Of a stretch of 64,000 bases of DNA, positions 1 to 7,941 are shown piece after piece. A model generated the notes under the pieces. The model saw nothing but the letters and a program-made list of their open reading frames with translations. It was not told the origin of the DNA and searched no databases. Position 1 is the stretch's first letter. Each line of letters opens with the position of its first letter. The translations under genes and the position numbers were made by a program. Source of the stretch: Kumtagia sp963820075 (GTDB lineage Bacteria; Pseudomonadota; Alphaproteobacteria; Rhizobiales; Rhizobiaceae); NCBI GenBank assembly GCA_963820075.1, contig CAWFYS010000013.1:131589-195588 (forward strand), read 5' to 3'.

Positions 1-456
1 GAAGGACGCCTTGTTGTCGAGGAAGGGCGTCTTGTCCCAGTCGAGCCCGAACAGCCCGATCTTGTAAAGGATCATCGAGGAGATCCAGGCGTTCTGGTTC
101 ACGTTGAAATCGGTGAGGTCGGCGGTGAGGTCGGCGATCGCCGAGCGCGCGCAGGTCCGCACCGGCGCGTCCGCGGCCGAGGTCTGCTGTCCCGCCGAGA
201 CATTGTCGAAGGCGTAGGCGTCGGGATAGTCCGGATTGAAATTCGTCCAGACCTGCGTGGTCCAGATGAAATAGCCGTAGAGGCCGACCAGCAGGAGGAT
301 GCCCGCGCCGGCGCCGACCTTCAGCATCCAGCCGCGCTGCAGATACCAGCGCCCGAGCCACATGAACGGCCAAAGCAGGACGCCTACGAACAGGCCAATG
401 CCGCGGCCAATCATCTGGAAGACCCAGGTGAAGAAGTTCACGATAGGATCGAGCAT
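1..456 (-). CDS. DUF2333-like membrane protein (3' part cut by window edge)
   Basis: The frame is open from an ATG at 456 to the window edge, giving 152 residues and no stop. The N-terminus reads MLDPIVNFFTWVFQ and has a hydrophobic stretch near residues 11-37. A second one lies near 48-70, ending in an aromatic-rich GYFIWTTQVW segment, followed by a polar region with FNPDYPDAYAFDN. This resembles the N-terminus of DUF2333 proteins of alphaproteobacteria, inner-membrane proteins of unknown function. It is the last visible gene of a minus-strand block with the DUF6638-like, AAA ATPase and coiled-coil genes, so a shared role at the membrane is plausible but not shown. The family call is from memory of the N-terminal pattern. 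Confidence 0.7.
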   Translation of the reverse strand, partial: MLDPIVNFFTWVFQMIGRGIGLFVGVLLWPFMWLGRWYLQRGWMLKVGAGAGILLLVGLYGYFIWTTQVWTNFNPDYPDAYAFDNVSAGQQTSAADAPVRTCARSAIADLTADLTDFNVNQNAWISSMILYKIGLFGLDWDKTPFLDNKASF

Positions 457-500
457 CCCGCAGTCACTCCCTCAAGCGCCGACTGACCGTTTGCAGCGCC

Positions 501-602
501 AAGCAGACTTGCGTGGCTTCGCCCACGCTTGGCCTGCTTAGCCTCTTGTTTTGTCGCAGGTTTCTGTCGGAAAACCGTGACACACTTATCCGGAACCTGC
601 TT
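501..602 (+). repeat. Dispersed ~105-bp repeat, copy A
   Basis: This intergenic element begins AAGCAGACTTGCGTGG and ends CCGGAACCTGCTT. Near-identical copies lie at 13866-13970 (same orientation) and at 35928-36028 and 42299-42404 (opposite orientation), with a partial copy at 8950-9011. It contains two palindromic modules: one around GCGTGGCTTCGCCCACGC and one around CGCAGGTTTCTGTCGG. It resembles the rhizobial intergenic mosaic elements (RIME type). It fills the gap between the DUF2333-like and DUF6638-like genes. Confidence 0.8.
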
Positions 603-1889
603 TTAGTCCACCAATCCATAGAGCCGGGCGCGCAACCCCACCTTGTCCTTCAGATATGCGTTTTTCAGCGTGTTCACAACGTGGGCGCGGAAGCTTTCGC
701 TGTAGCCTTGGTAGTCGCGATAAAACCCCTGTTTGTTGAAGACATAGCGCGACAGGAAATCGAATGGCACGAAATCGGAAATCAGCCGGTTGGTAAGCCA
801 GGCGTCGGGATGGTCGGGCCTGGCCCGGACCACCAGGAAGCGGTGCTTCGGAAACACCTCTTCGATCCTGAGCTGCCCGAGGCGGGCGATCTCGCGTTTC
901 GCCGCGTTCAGGAACGGGAAAGTGCCGTCGCTGTTGATGCGGTCGGCATTGGCGTGGATCCAGGTCTGCAGCCAGACCTTGTCCAGCTTGGAGAAGTCGG
1001 TATCCGGCCGCTCGTGGTGGATCATCGAGGTGATGAGCATTTCGGCCCGATGCTCCAGATAACCCGACGTCTCGATCCACGACGCGCGCGGCAGCTCGAT
1101 GCGGCCGCTGGAGGCGAGGAAGGAAAAGACGCGCTCGGCGTCGGTAAGGGACAGGTAGCTGACCTGCCAGGGCCGCGACCGCCGGAAGCCGGGCGCCGAG
1201 GGGTCGCTGATCACCGTCGTCATGTCGGGATCGACAAATACGTAAAGTCCGCCGAAATGGCTCGTCCAGAACGCGTTGTGGCGGAAGATCACCTGGTCGG
1301 GCACCAGCGCGTTCTCGCGGATGTCGCCGCAGACCTTGGCGAGGTCGACCATGCGGTTGAGTATGGCGTCGTCGCGCCATGCGCCCGGCTCCTGCTTCAG
1401 CCTGTCGACCAGCTTGCCGAGTTCGGCGGCCTTTCCGAGCACGTCTTCCGCCGACAACACCCGGAACTCGACCTGGTTGATCGACAGCAGATCCTCGATG
1501 TCCTCGACCTTGGTGACCGAATCCTCGATCTCGCCGTAGATCACGTCCTTGATCGTCAGCGCGTTGATGGCGCGCTGATTGCGGGTCATGAATTCGAAGA
1601 TGAGCTGCGAGGTGTTGGAGAAGGCCGTGTGAACGACCGGCAGGTCGATCTGCGACGGGGCGAGGATGATGAAGCGCCGGTTGACCTCGTTGGGGTCGAG
1701 ATAGAGCGGGTCGCCCAGTTCCTCGGCGATCTGCGGCGAAAAGCCGGAGCGGTCGATCTCGAAGGAGGTGAGCTTGGTCTCCGGCAGGCCGAAGGCCTTC
1801 AGCGCCTTGTTGTAGCGCCCGACCAGATGCGGCTCCTCGACCGCCAGCAGCCGGCCGTAGATCAGCTCGTTGTCGCGCAGGAGATCCAT
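603..1889 (-). CDS. DUF6638-like protein of unknown function
   Basis: A 428-residue soluble-looking protein without signal peptide or membrane segments. The ATG at 1889 (MDLLRDNELIYG) is preferred over an in-frame TTG at 1892, because GGAGAAGG lies just upstream. That Shine-Dalgarno sequence is part of the palindromic repeat at 1895-1943. I recognise the sequence only as a conserved Rhizobiales protein, probably DUF6638. It has acidic N-terminal segments and a C-terminus rich in aromatic residues, and no catalytic motif I can name. Its neighbours (DUF2333-like downstream, AAA ATPase upstream) suggest a functional cluster. The reading frame on the opposite strand over the same region is a GC-rich shadow. 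Confidence 0.75.
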   Translation of the reverse strand: MDLLRDNELIYGRLLAVEEPHLVGRYNKALKAFGLPETKLTSFEIDRSGFSPQIAEELGDPLYLDPNEVNRRFIILAPSQIDLPVVHTAFSNTSQLIFEFMTRNQRAINALTIKDVIYGEIEDSVTKVEDIEDLLSINQVEFRVLSAEDVLGKAAELGKLVDRLKQEPGAWRDDAILNRMVDLAKVCGDIRENALVPDQVIFRHNAFWTSHFGGLYVFVDPDMTTVISDPSAPGFRRSRPWQVSYLSLTDAERVFSFLASSGRIELPRASWIETSGYLEHRAEMLITSMIHHERPDTDFSKLDKVWLQTWIHANADRINSDGTFPFLNAAKREIARLGQLRIEEVFPKHRFLVVRARPDHPDAWLTNRLISDFVPFDFLSRYVFNKQGFYRDYQGYSESFRAHVVNTLKNAYLKDKVGLRARLYGLVD

Positions 1890-1894
1890 CAAGC

Positions 1895-1943
1895 CTTCTC
1901 CGCGTTCACGGGGAGAAGGTGCCCGAAGGGCGGATGAGGGGCG
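1895..1943. repeat. Palindromic repeat, CTTCTCC...GGAGAAGG family
   Basis: CTTCTCC and GGAGAAGG arms form a hairpin, followed by GGCGGATGAGGGG. It is the left partner of an inverted pair with 2379-2425 that brackets the DUF559 pseudogene. Related copies occur at 6376-6505, 16945-17133, 28577-28745 and 39598-39880. On the minus strand one arm acts as the Shine-Dalgarno sequence of the DUF6638-like gene. Confidence 0.75.
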
Positions 1944-1953
1944 GCGCCAGCGT

Positions 1954-2370
1954 TCAAGATCGAGGCTCCAATGTTCGCGTCGCAGGCAGGAATTTTACGT
2001 CAGCGGCAATCATCTTCAATCTTAGCCTTCCTTCCAAAGCCGCCAAAATGGTTTCGAGCACGGCCTTTCTGGAGTTGAGGACATCCGAGTTCCAAACCCT
2101 CAGAACCGACCATCCGTTCTTGTTCATGGTCTCATCCCTGAATCGATCTTGAGGCCGCGCGGCATGCTGGCTTCCATCTACTTCAACAACCAAATTGACC
2201 TCTCAACAGGCAAAATCAGCAAAGTAAGGCCCGATTGGTAGCTGACGCACAAATTTGAAGCCGTTCAGACGGCGCCCGCGAAGGTGATACCAAAGCGTCT
2301 CCTCCGCTTCATTTTCGACTTGGCGCAATTCTCTCGCTCTGGCTGTTTTCCGATTATTCTCGCCACGCAT
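1954..2370 (-). pseudogene. DUF559 endonuclease-domain protein, interrupted by an in-frame TGA
   Basis: The frame starts at ATG 2370 (an ATG at 2385 is also in frame) and encodes a DUF559 protein, a Vsr/PD-(D/E)XK-like nuclease fold. It has the conserved LWYHLRGRRLNGFKFVRQ and PIGPYFADF segments, then after the break VVEVDGSQHA and GWSVLRVWNSDVL. One in-frame TGA at 2205-2203 lies between FADFAC and EVNLVVEVDG, where family members usually carry Arg, so CGA to TGA is the simplest change. No indel is needed, which sets it apart from the frameshifts elsewhere in the window. The Asp/Glu residues of the nuclease core straddle the stop, so truncation would inactivate it. It lies between inverted copies of the CTTCTCC repeat. 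The function of DUF559 proteins is unsettled. Confidence 0.8.
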
Positions 2371-2378
2371 TGCGCCGC

Positions 2379-2425
2379 CCCTCATCCGCCTGCCGGCACC
2401 TTCTCCCCGTAAACGGGCAGAAGGG
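2379..2425. repeat. Palindromic repeat, inverted partner of 1895-1943
   Basis: Begins CCCTCATCCGCC and ends in a CTTCTCCCCG...GGGCAGAAGGG hairpin. It is the same family as 1895-1943 in opposite orientation, so the DUF559 pseudogene is flanked on both sides. It also supplies the GAGGGG Shine-Dalgarno-like sequence in front of the ATG at 2370. Confidence 0.7.
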
Positions 2426-2427
2426 AG

Positions 2428-4341
2428 CTAGCTCCACAGCCCTTTTTGCTTGAGTTCCTCCATTTCACGCACGGCGCGCTCGCGCAGGCGGGCGTCGCGG
2501 AGCAGCTTGGACACCGCCGCGTCGTCGGACTTGTCGGAATAGCGGAACTCGGAATTGGCGTAGCGGTTGATTTCCTGCATGATCATCTCCATCGAAAAAG
2601 GCCCGCGCAGTTCCTCGATCATCGCCTTCTTCTCGTCGTAGCCCTTGTGCATGAAAACATCCGGCTTCTCGAACCAGTCGTCCGGCAGTTCGATGTCCAT
2701 CGCGCGCATCTTGATCGCGTCGGTGACGTTCTTGATCGCCCGGCCGGTGAAGCGCGGCTCGGCCTCCTTGATCAGGTGCAGGTAGGTGCCGACGTCGGCG
2801 AGCGTCCTGGGTTCGCCTTGCTCCTTCATGAAACGCTCATACACTTTCATCAAGCCGTCTTCATGCGGCTTCGCGTGTTCCTCGTAGGCCTCGGTCACCG
2901 CGCGCTGGATCTCCTGCGCGGCGTAGAGGTCGTGTTCGCCCAGCGCAATCTCGTGGTTCTTGCCGGCGAGCAGCACGAAAATGTCGATGTAGTCGTTGCG
3001 CGTCTGCGGCCCGTCGACCAGCCAGCGAGCGCCGGCGCGCTGCCTCAGCGCGTCGTCGACATTTTCGGGATAGTTGGAGAACATGCCGAATGAGCAATTG
3101 CCGCGCACCACGGTGCCGGCGCCGGCAAAGGCATCCATGAGCACGCCGGTGATTTCCTGCTGCCCGGCCGAGGCGCGGTCGTCCGAGCGCCGGGCGGCAA
3201 CCTGGTCGATGTCGTCGATGGTGCCGAAGCCGATGGCGCGCGGGTCCAGCACGTTGTTAATGAACTGCCGGCAATTCTGGCCCGACTTGCCCTGATAGGA
3301 GGAAATCTGGTCCACGCCGAAGTTTTCGTAGTGGAACGGATAGCCGCCGACCTGGGCATAGTCGTTGACCAGGCCCGCGATCATCTGGATCAGCGTAGTC
3401 TTGCCCGTGCCCGGCGCGCCGTCACCGATGAAGGTGAACAGGAAGCCGCCGAGTTCCACAAACGGGTTCAGTTCGCGGTCGAAGTCATAGGCCATCAGCA
3501 TCTTGGCGAGCTTGACCGACTGGTATTTGGCGATGTGGTTGCCGACCACCTCCTCGGGCTTCTTGAAGGTCATCACCAGCGGCTTGGTCCTGCGGCCGGG
3601 CGCCACGTCGAAACCGTCCAGGCTGAAATCGTCGGTATCGATGCGGATATGGACATTCTCGAACGCGCCGATGCCGTCGAACCGACCCTTCCGCGCCAAC
3701 AGCCCGTCGATGGCGACGCGGGCGAAGGCCTTGGCGCGGGTCGCCAGATCGGCCTCGTCCTTGACCCCGGCAAGCGCGCGGTCGAGACCGGCAAGCAGCG
3801 ACTTCAGCGCATCCTGGGGGGTGTCGAGGACGAAATGCGGTTCGGCGATGTCGCTCGGCGCCTCGCCGTCGGAATCGATGAGCTGCCAGAGATAGGAGGC
3901 CAAGGTGAAGGCCGAGACATAGGCCGAGGCCGACAGCAGCTTCTTGAAGTGGCCGGCCTCCTCGCCCTCCAGTGGTGCGCGCGCATTCTTGGCCTGCAAG
4001 GCCTCCAGGTCGGTGCTCCTGGCAAAGACGTCGGCGACGGCGAGCGCGACGGCCAGGCCGCGTCGCGCGCGAAACAGCAGCGCATGCTGGCCGATCGACA
4101 TGAGCTGATCGTCCGGACGCACCGAAGCAACGGTCTTTGTCAGCTCGACCTCGCGCGTGCGGCGGACCGAACCGGTGGAGACGGTCGAAACGAAGCGCCG
4201 GCCGGTGCCGGCCAGCGCCGTGCCCGCCTGGCCGGAGGAATCTTCCAGCACGACGACGCGGGTGATCATCGATTGCGCGGTCGCGCGGTGTTTCTCGATG
4301 TCGGCTTCCGGGATGGTTGTCAGGCCGGTGTCCATCGTCAT
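2428..4341 (-). CDS. AAA family ATPase with unusual Walker B
   Basis: A 637-residue protein. An N-terminal region of about 290 residues has no recognisable motif. It is followed by an AAA module with Walker A GDGAPGTGKTT near residues 306-316 and a Walker B-like GFGTIDDIDQ near 371-380, where the usual hydrophobic-DE is ID-D. A later RQRAGARW segment could hold arginine-finger residues. The C-terminal 200 residues are charged and helical. There is no signal peptide, so it is cytoplasmic. The ATG at 4341 overlaps the fic stop codon (ATGA), indicating translational coupling. The role is unknown; neighbours include a coiled-coil protein and a membrane protein, so remodelling of a membrane-linked complex is one possibility. 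Confidence 0.8.
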   Translation of the reverse strand: MTMDTGLTTIPEADIEKHRATAQSMITRVVVLEDSSGQAGTALAGTGRRFVSTVSTGSVRRTREVELTKTVASVRPDDQLMSIGQHALLFRARRGLAVALAVADVFARSTDLEALQAKNARAPLEGEEAGHFKKLLSASAYVSAFTLASYLWQLIDSDGEAPSDIAEPHFVLDTPQDALKSLLAGLDRALAGVKDEADLATRAKAFARVAIDGLLARKGRFDGIGAFENVHIRIDTDDFSLDGFDVAPGRRTKPLVMTFKKPEEVVGNHIAKYQSVKLAKMLMAYDFDRELNPFVELGGFLFTFIGDGAPGTGKTTLIQMIAGLVNDYAQVGGYPFHYENFGVDQISSYQGKSGQNCRQFINNVLDPRAIGFGTIDDIDQVAARRSDDRASAGQQEITGVLMDAFAGAGTVVRGNCSFGMFSNYPENVDDALRQRAGARWLVDGPQTRNDYIDIFVLLAGKNHEIALGEHDLYAAQEIQRAVTEAYEEHAKPHEDGLMKVYERFMKEQGEPRTLADVGTYLHLIKEAEPRFTGRAIKNVTDAIKMRAMDIELPDDWFEKPDVFMHKGYDEKKAMIEELRGPFSMEMIMQEINRYANSEFRYSDKSDDAAVSKLLRDARLRERAVREMEELKQKGLWS

Positions 4342-5160
4342 TTCCTCATCGGGATTATCATGCCAGCCTCGGCGGCATCCTGCGCCTGGAGAGCGGCCGC
4401 CAGATACATGTCGAGCGTCTGATCCAGCCTGCGGAAAAGCAGGTCATCGAAGGCGGCAATGCCGCCGCCCCGCTGCGCGATTTCAAGCGCCGCGATATAG
4501 GCCGGACGGTCCTCGGGGCGTATGGCCAGCGGCGGGTAGCCGGCGCGAGCCAGCACGAGGTTCATCAACAGGCGCGCGGTGCGGCCGTTGCCGTCATTGA
4601 AGGGGTGAATGCCGACGAGCCGAAGATGGGCGTCGAACGCGGTCCTCGGCGAATCTTTTTCCTGGCCCAGCCATGAACTGAAGGCCTGCATCAGGGCTGG
4701 AATATCAAGCGGCGCCGGGAATTCATGGATGCCGGCGTCGGTGTTCACATAGCGCGGCCGGTCGGCGTAGCGTCCCGCTATGTCGGGACTGGATTTTGCC
4801 AAGACGAGCCGATGCAGATTGCGAATGTCCGCTTCCGTGACCGGCGTTTCCGGCGCCGAAGCAATCTCCAGCACCCAATCCAGGGCCCGCGCATGGTCGA
4901 TTGCTTCCAGATGGTCCTTGAGGGGCTTGCCGCTGACCGTAATGCCTTTTTCCAGCACCAGGGCGGTTTCGCCGGCGGTCAGCGTGTTGCCCTCGATCGC
5001 ATTGGACGAGAAGGTGATGTCGATCCGCTGGCTGTGCTCCAGACCGTCAAGTCTTGCCCGGCCGGATCGTCTTTCGCAGAGCGTCGAGCCGACGCTTCTT
5101 GGCCGAAACCGTCGCCGCCGAGATCATGGCTTTCGCCTTCGGCTTTGGCGTACTAGACAT
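4338..5160 (-). CDS. Fic family AMP-transferase, frameshifted
   Basis: The 3' frame carries the Fic core HPFNDGNGRTAR (near residue 185 of the repaired protein), which transfers AMP or a similar group to a target hydroxyl. The motif SSNAIEGN near residue 50 fits the inhibitory [S/T]xxxE[G/N] helix of self-inhibited class II Fic proteins. The N-terminus is in another frame: ATG at 5160, MSSTPKPKAK, ending at a TGA at 5049-5047. Removing one T of the TT at 5049-5050 joins LDALRKTIRPGKT to DGLEHSQRIDITFSSN and gives a normal-length protein of 273 residues. The ATG at 5160 overlaps the preceding gene by 8 bases, and the end overlaps the AAA gene. No ATG, GTG or TTG start before the inhibitory motif exists in the downstream frame, so repair is preferred over a short downstream start at GTG 4958. 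Confidence 0.8.
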
Positions 5161-6301
5161 CGGAGATCACCTGCCCCTGCGACAGGACGTGCACCTTGTA
5201 TCCGTCGAAGACCTTGCGCGCGTCGCCGGCCGCATAGAGCGCCTGATACGCTTCATGCGGCACCAGCGCATGCTTCTCGTAGTTCGACACGCCCATGCGG
5301 GCGGCTTCCAGGTCGTCGGTATTGATATGGAATTCCTGCGTGGTCTTCTCGCTCGACCACAAGCCTTTGCGGCCCGGCTTTTCGCCCTTCGAGAAAACCT
5401 CCTGCTGCGTCCAGGTCAGCAGCCAGGCGTTTTCCGGCTTGCGCACTTTCGAAAGCACCTCGGTCACGACCGAATTATTCTCGGTGATCCCGGCCGAATA
5501 GAACGGGCCGAGCACGACGCGGCGAAGCTGCTTGGGGTGCAGCGTCTCGAAATCCTTGTCCATGTTGGTGGCGATGGTAACGGGCGATAGCGTGTAGGCC
5601 GAGTTCTTCTCCGTGAAATCGTCAAAGCGGTGCGCCAGTTCGGGGTTAAGCAGGCCGTCGATCGGCAAGGGAATATCAACCCTCTCGTTCAGCTTGCCGC
5701 CATCATCGACGAGCTGCTCGACCATGGCGGGCGAAGAATCCTCCACGGTCGCCATATAGATGAGCGGCAAATTGGCGCTGCCGTCGAAGGCCGCCCAATG
5801 CACCAGGTAGAACGGCCGTGAATTCTTCGGATTGACCGAGACCTTTACCGTCTGGGCGAGGTTGAACGGGCTGAACACCGCGCCGGCCCGAACGTCCTCC
5901 AGATAGAGGCGTTCGGCCATCGAGCGCTGCAGCGCCTTCGGGAATTCCTTGTGGCGAAGGATGAAGTCGGCCATCTCGGCCCGCAGTTCGTCAGGCGCGG
6001 GGAGCGACGCCAGCCGCTTGTCGGCGCCGCGGCGATCATTCTCCAGCTCGAGCAGGTTCTGGAACACCGGAAAGCCGCTGTCGGCCCGGGAAATGCGGAA
6101 CTTCTCCATGAATCCCAGCCGGTTCTTCCAGCACGAGAAGGAGATTTCCAGCCTGGCGATGTAGTCGGCGACGACTTTCGCCACGATCCCATGACGATAG
6201 AGCGGCGACCTGTCATCCCGCATGAAGATGCCAAGCCCGTCAAGTGCTGCCGAAATGGCGTCGAAGTAGCGAATGGCGGGATCGTTGGGGGAGGTGGTCA
6301 T
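5153..6301 (-). CDS. Conserved protein of unknown function
   Basis: A 382-residue soluble protein starting MTTSPNDPAIRYFDAI at ATG 6301, with GGAAGA upstream. An in-frame extension to 6460 would run through a palindromic repeat and is rejected. It has no signal peptide or membrane span. The middle has mixed alpha/beta character with a PFYLVHWAAFDGSANLPLIY segment, and a KVHVLSQGQVISDV tail. I do not recognise a family. The stop at 5153 overlaps the start of the fic gene (ATGTCTAG), so the two are probably co-translated. It belongs to the same minus-strand cluster as the AAA ATPase and coiled-coil genes. Confidence 0.75.
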   Translation of the reverse strand: MTTSPNDPAIRYFDAISAALDGLGIFMRDDRSPLYRHGIVAKVVADYIARLEISFSCWKNRLGFMEKFRISRADSGFPVFQNLLELENDRRGADKRLASLPAPDELRAEMADFILRHKEFPKALQRSMAERLYLEDVRAGAVFSPFNLAQTVKVSVNPKNSRPFYLVHWAAFDGSANLPLIYMATVEDSSPAMVEQLVDDGGKLNERVDIPLPIDGLLNPELAHRFDDFTEKNSAYTLSPVTIATNMDKDFETLHPKQLRRVVLGPFYSAGITENNSVVTEVLSKVRKPENAWLLTWTQQEVFSKGEKPGRKGLWSSEKTTQEFHINTDDLEAARMGVSNYEKHALVPHEAYQALYAAGDARKVFDGYKVHVLSQGQVISDV

Positions 6302-6375
6302 GCTCGATCTTCCGACACCGCGGTCATGAAATGTCCGTTGCAGGGCGCTGCCTGGCTTCGCCTGCCCCTGGTCGT

Positions 6376-6505
6376 CGGGCTTCAACCCCTCTCCGGCCGC
6401 TTCGCGGCCACCTCTTCCCCTCCGGGGGCGAGGAAGGGCGCCAAGCGTTGCGGCCGGCATTTCCTCGCCCCTGCGAATCGGGGGAGAGGTGGGCGCGAAG
6501 CGGCC
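6376..6505. repeat. Palindromic repeat cluster between two genes of the cluster
   Basis: CCCCTCTCCGGCCGCTTCGC and GGCGCGAAGCGGCCGGAAAG form outer arms. Internal hairpins use CTCCGGGGGCGAGGA and TCCTCGCCCC. It is a larger version of the CTTCTCC-type palindromes and is related to 28577-28745. It lies between the unknown gene at 5153-6301 and the coiled-coil gene, where it could attenuate transcription or act as an RNA-processing site. Confidence 0.65.
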
Positions 6506-6595
6506 GGAAAGTGGGTGGAACTGCCATTCCGTTAACCCGGGTTCGGAGCCCTTGGGCGGGGTGCATCTGCTCGGGCCGGGTGTCGGCTAGCCGCG

Positions 6596-7687
6596 CTAAG
6601 GCTGCACGTAGTCGGACGCGTTGTGCTTCCTCAGAACCTCCTCGAAGCGGCGGGCGAAGGCGTCGTCGGCGAGTTTCTTGCGGCGCTGAATGTCGGCCGT
6701 GGCCACCATGTTCTTCTCGTGCATCTCGAGCAGATCGCCAATGTGCTTCTGGGCGGCGGCACCGATGCCGGCCATCGTCTCTTCCGCCGTCGTGTCGACC
6801 TTGCTGCCCAGCGTATTGATCTTGTGGGCGACCTCCTGCTGCGCGGCGGTCTTCAAGCTGTCCTCCAGCGCCTTGTAGAGGACGATGCGCTGCTCGGTGT
6901 CGATGGTCAGCTTGTTGATCAGCGTGTTCTGCGCGGCGATCTGGTTGTTGAGCGAATCAACGAAGGTCTGGAACATCGAAGTGTAGCGCTCAAGCGTCTG
7001 GCTCTCGGCCAGCAGTTCCTGCTCCTTGGCCTGCCTTTCATTATACTCCGTGGCAAGCTTCGAGCGCTCGCCTTCCAGTTCCGTGCGCTCCTTCTGGCTG
7101 GTCGAGGCCGCTATTCTGTTCTCCACGTCGAGCAGCAGCGGGTTCAGTTCCTCGATGCGTTTCTGCACCGCCTCGAGATTTGACATCGTGCCCTTGCGCC
7201 GCTCGATCACCGTGGAGAGGCTCGTTTCGGAGGTCTTGTACCGGTCGGCCAGAACGTCCTTCTGAGCCTTGAGGATTCCGACGATAGTGTCGGATTTGCT
7301 GAGCAGTTCCTGGAGATTGCCGGCCAGCGACATGTTGCGCACGCGGTCGGTGCGCATGCGCTGCTTGGATTCGTCGGAGAACATGCCGACGAAGGTCTCC
7401 CAGCCGGTGAAGCTCTTCATGTTCTCGAACTCGGTGCCGAACATGTTGGTCGCGTCCTCGAGCCCGATGATCAGGTCGGCGATGTTGCTCTCCATCACCT
7501 TCTGCTGCTTGATCACGTCCTGGATGCGGGCATTCTCGATGTCGAAATCGGCCGCGCCGATCTTTTCGTCGGTGGCGGCAATCTGGTTGAGAAGGTTGCC
7601 CGACTGCTCGATCTTGGAGCGCATCTCCTTCACGACCTTCTCGGTCTTGGCAATCTCGTCATCGAAATTCTGCAACGTTGCCATCAT
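6596..7687 (-). CDS. Coiled-coil protein, possibly TelA-like
   Basis: A 363-residue protein that is almost wholly helical and charged, with long heptad-like stretches (for example LEAVQKRIEELNPLLLDVE and LEGERSKLATEYNERQ). Two ATG codons at 7687 and 7684 follow GGGAG. There is no membrane segment. The all-helical layout with a C-terminal MAGIGAAAQKHIGDLLEMHE stretch is reminiscent of the TelA/toxic-anion-resistance family, but I cannot confirm this. As the first gene of the block, it probably lies at the 5' end of the transcript reading through the unknown, fic, AAA, DUF6638-like and DUF2333-like genes. The 254-base gap upstream to choX would hold both divergent promoters. Confidence 0.75.
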   Translation of the reverse strand: MMATLQNFDDEIAKTEKVVKEMRSKIEQSGNLLNQIAATDEKIGAADFDIENARIQDVIKQQKVMESNIADLIIGLEDATNMFGTEFENMKSFTGWETFVGMFSDESKQRMRTDRVRNMSLAGNLQELLSKSDTIVGILKAQKDVLADRYKTSETSLSTVIERRKGTMSNLEAVQKRIEELNPLLLDVENRIAASTSQKERTELEGERSKLATEYNERQAKEQELLAESQTLERYTSMFQTFVDSLNNQIAAQNTLINKLTIDTEQRIVLYKALEDSLKTAAQQEVAHKINTLGSKVDTTAEETMAGIGAAAQKHIGDLLEMHEKNMVATADIQRRKKLADDAFARRFEEVLRKHNASDYVQP

Positions 7688-7941
7688 GTCACTCCCAGGA
7701 TCGGCATCAGGTGCCAGCGAATATATGTGGGCTGATCAGCGAATGAAAGACAGGTCCGGCCGGTTCCATGCGGTCGGCGAATTATCGGTGGCCGCGCCGA
7801 TATGTCGTCTTGCGACAATCGCCTGACGTGCGTTGCGCGGTCATCGCGCTTGAAACCGTATAAGGAATGGTGTTTGGCTTGCGACCAGCAGAGCGCGACA
7901 ATGAAGCGCCGCATCAAAAGAAAAATGGGAGAACTTTCTAA

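Noticed and set aside
513..1937. Long plus-strand frame of 474 codons
   Set aside because: It is antisense to the DUF6638-like gene, starts in the dispersed repeat, and is rich in Gly, Arg and Val as GC-rich shadows are.
2203..2205. TGA read as selenocysteine in the DUF559 protein
   Set aside because: No hairpin of SECIS type was seen after it, the family has no selenoproteins, and an Arg CGA to TGA change is simpler.
5047..5160. A 37-residue reading frame before fic as a separate antitoxin
   Set aside because: It lacks the [S/T]xxxE[G/N] inhibitory motif, which is instead in the Fic frame, and its sequence continues naturally into Fic after removing one T.
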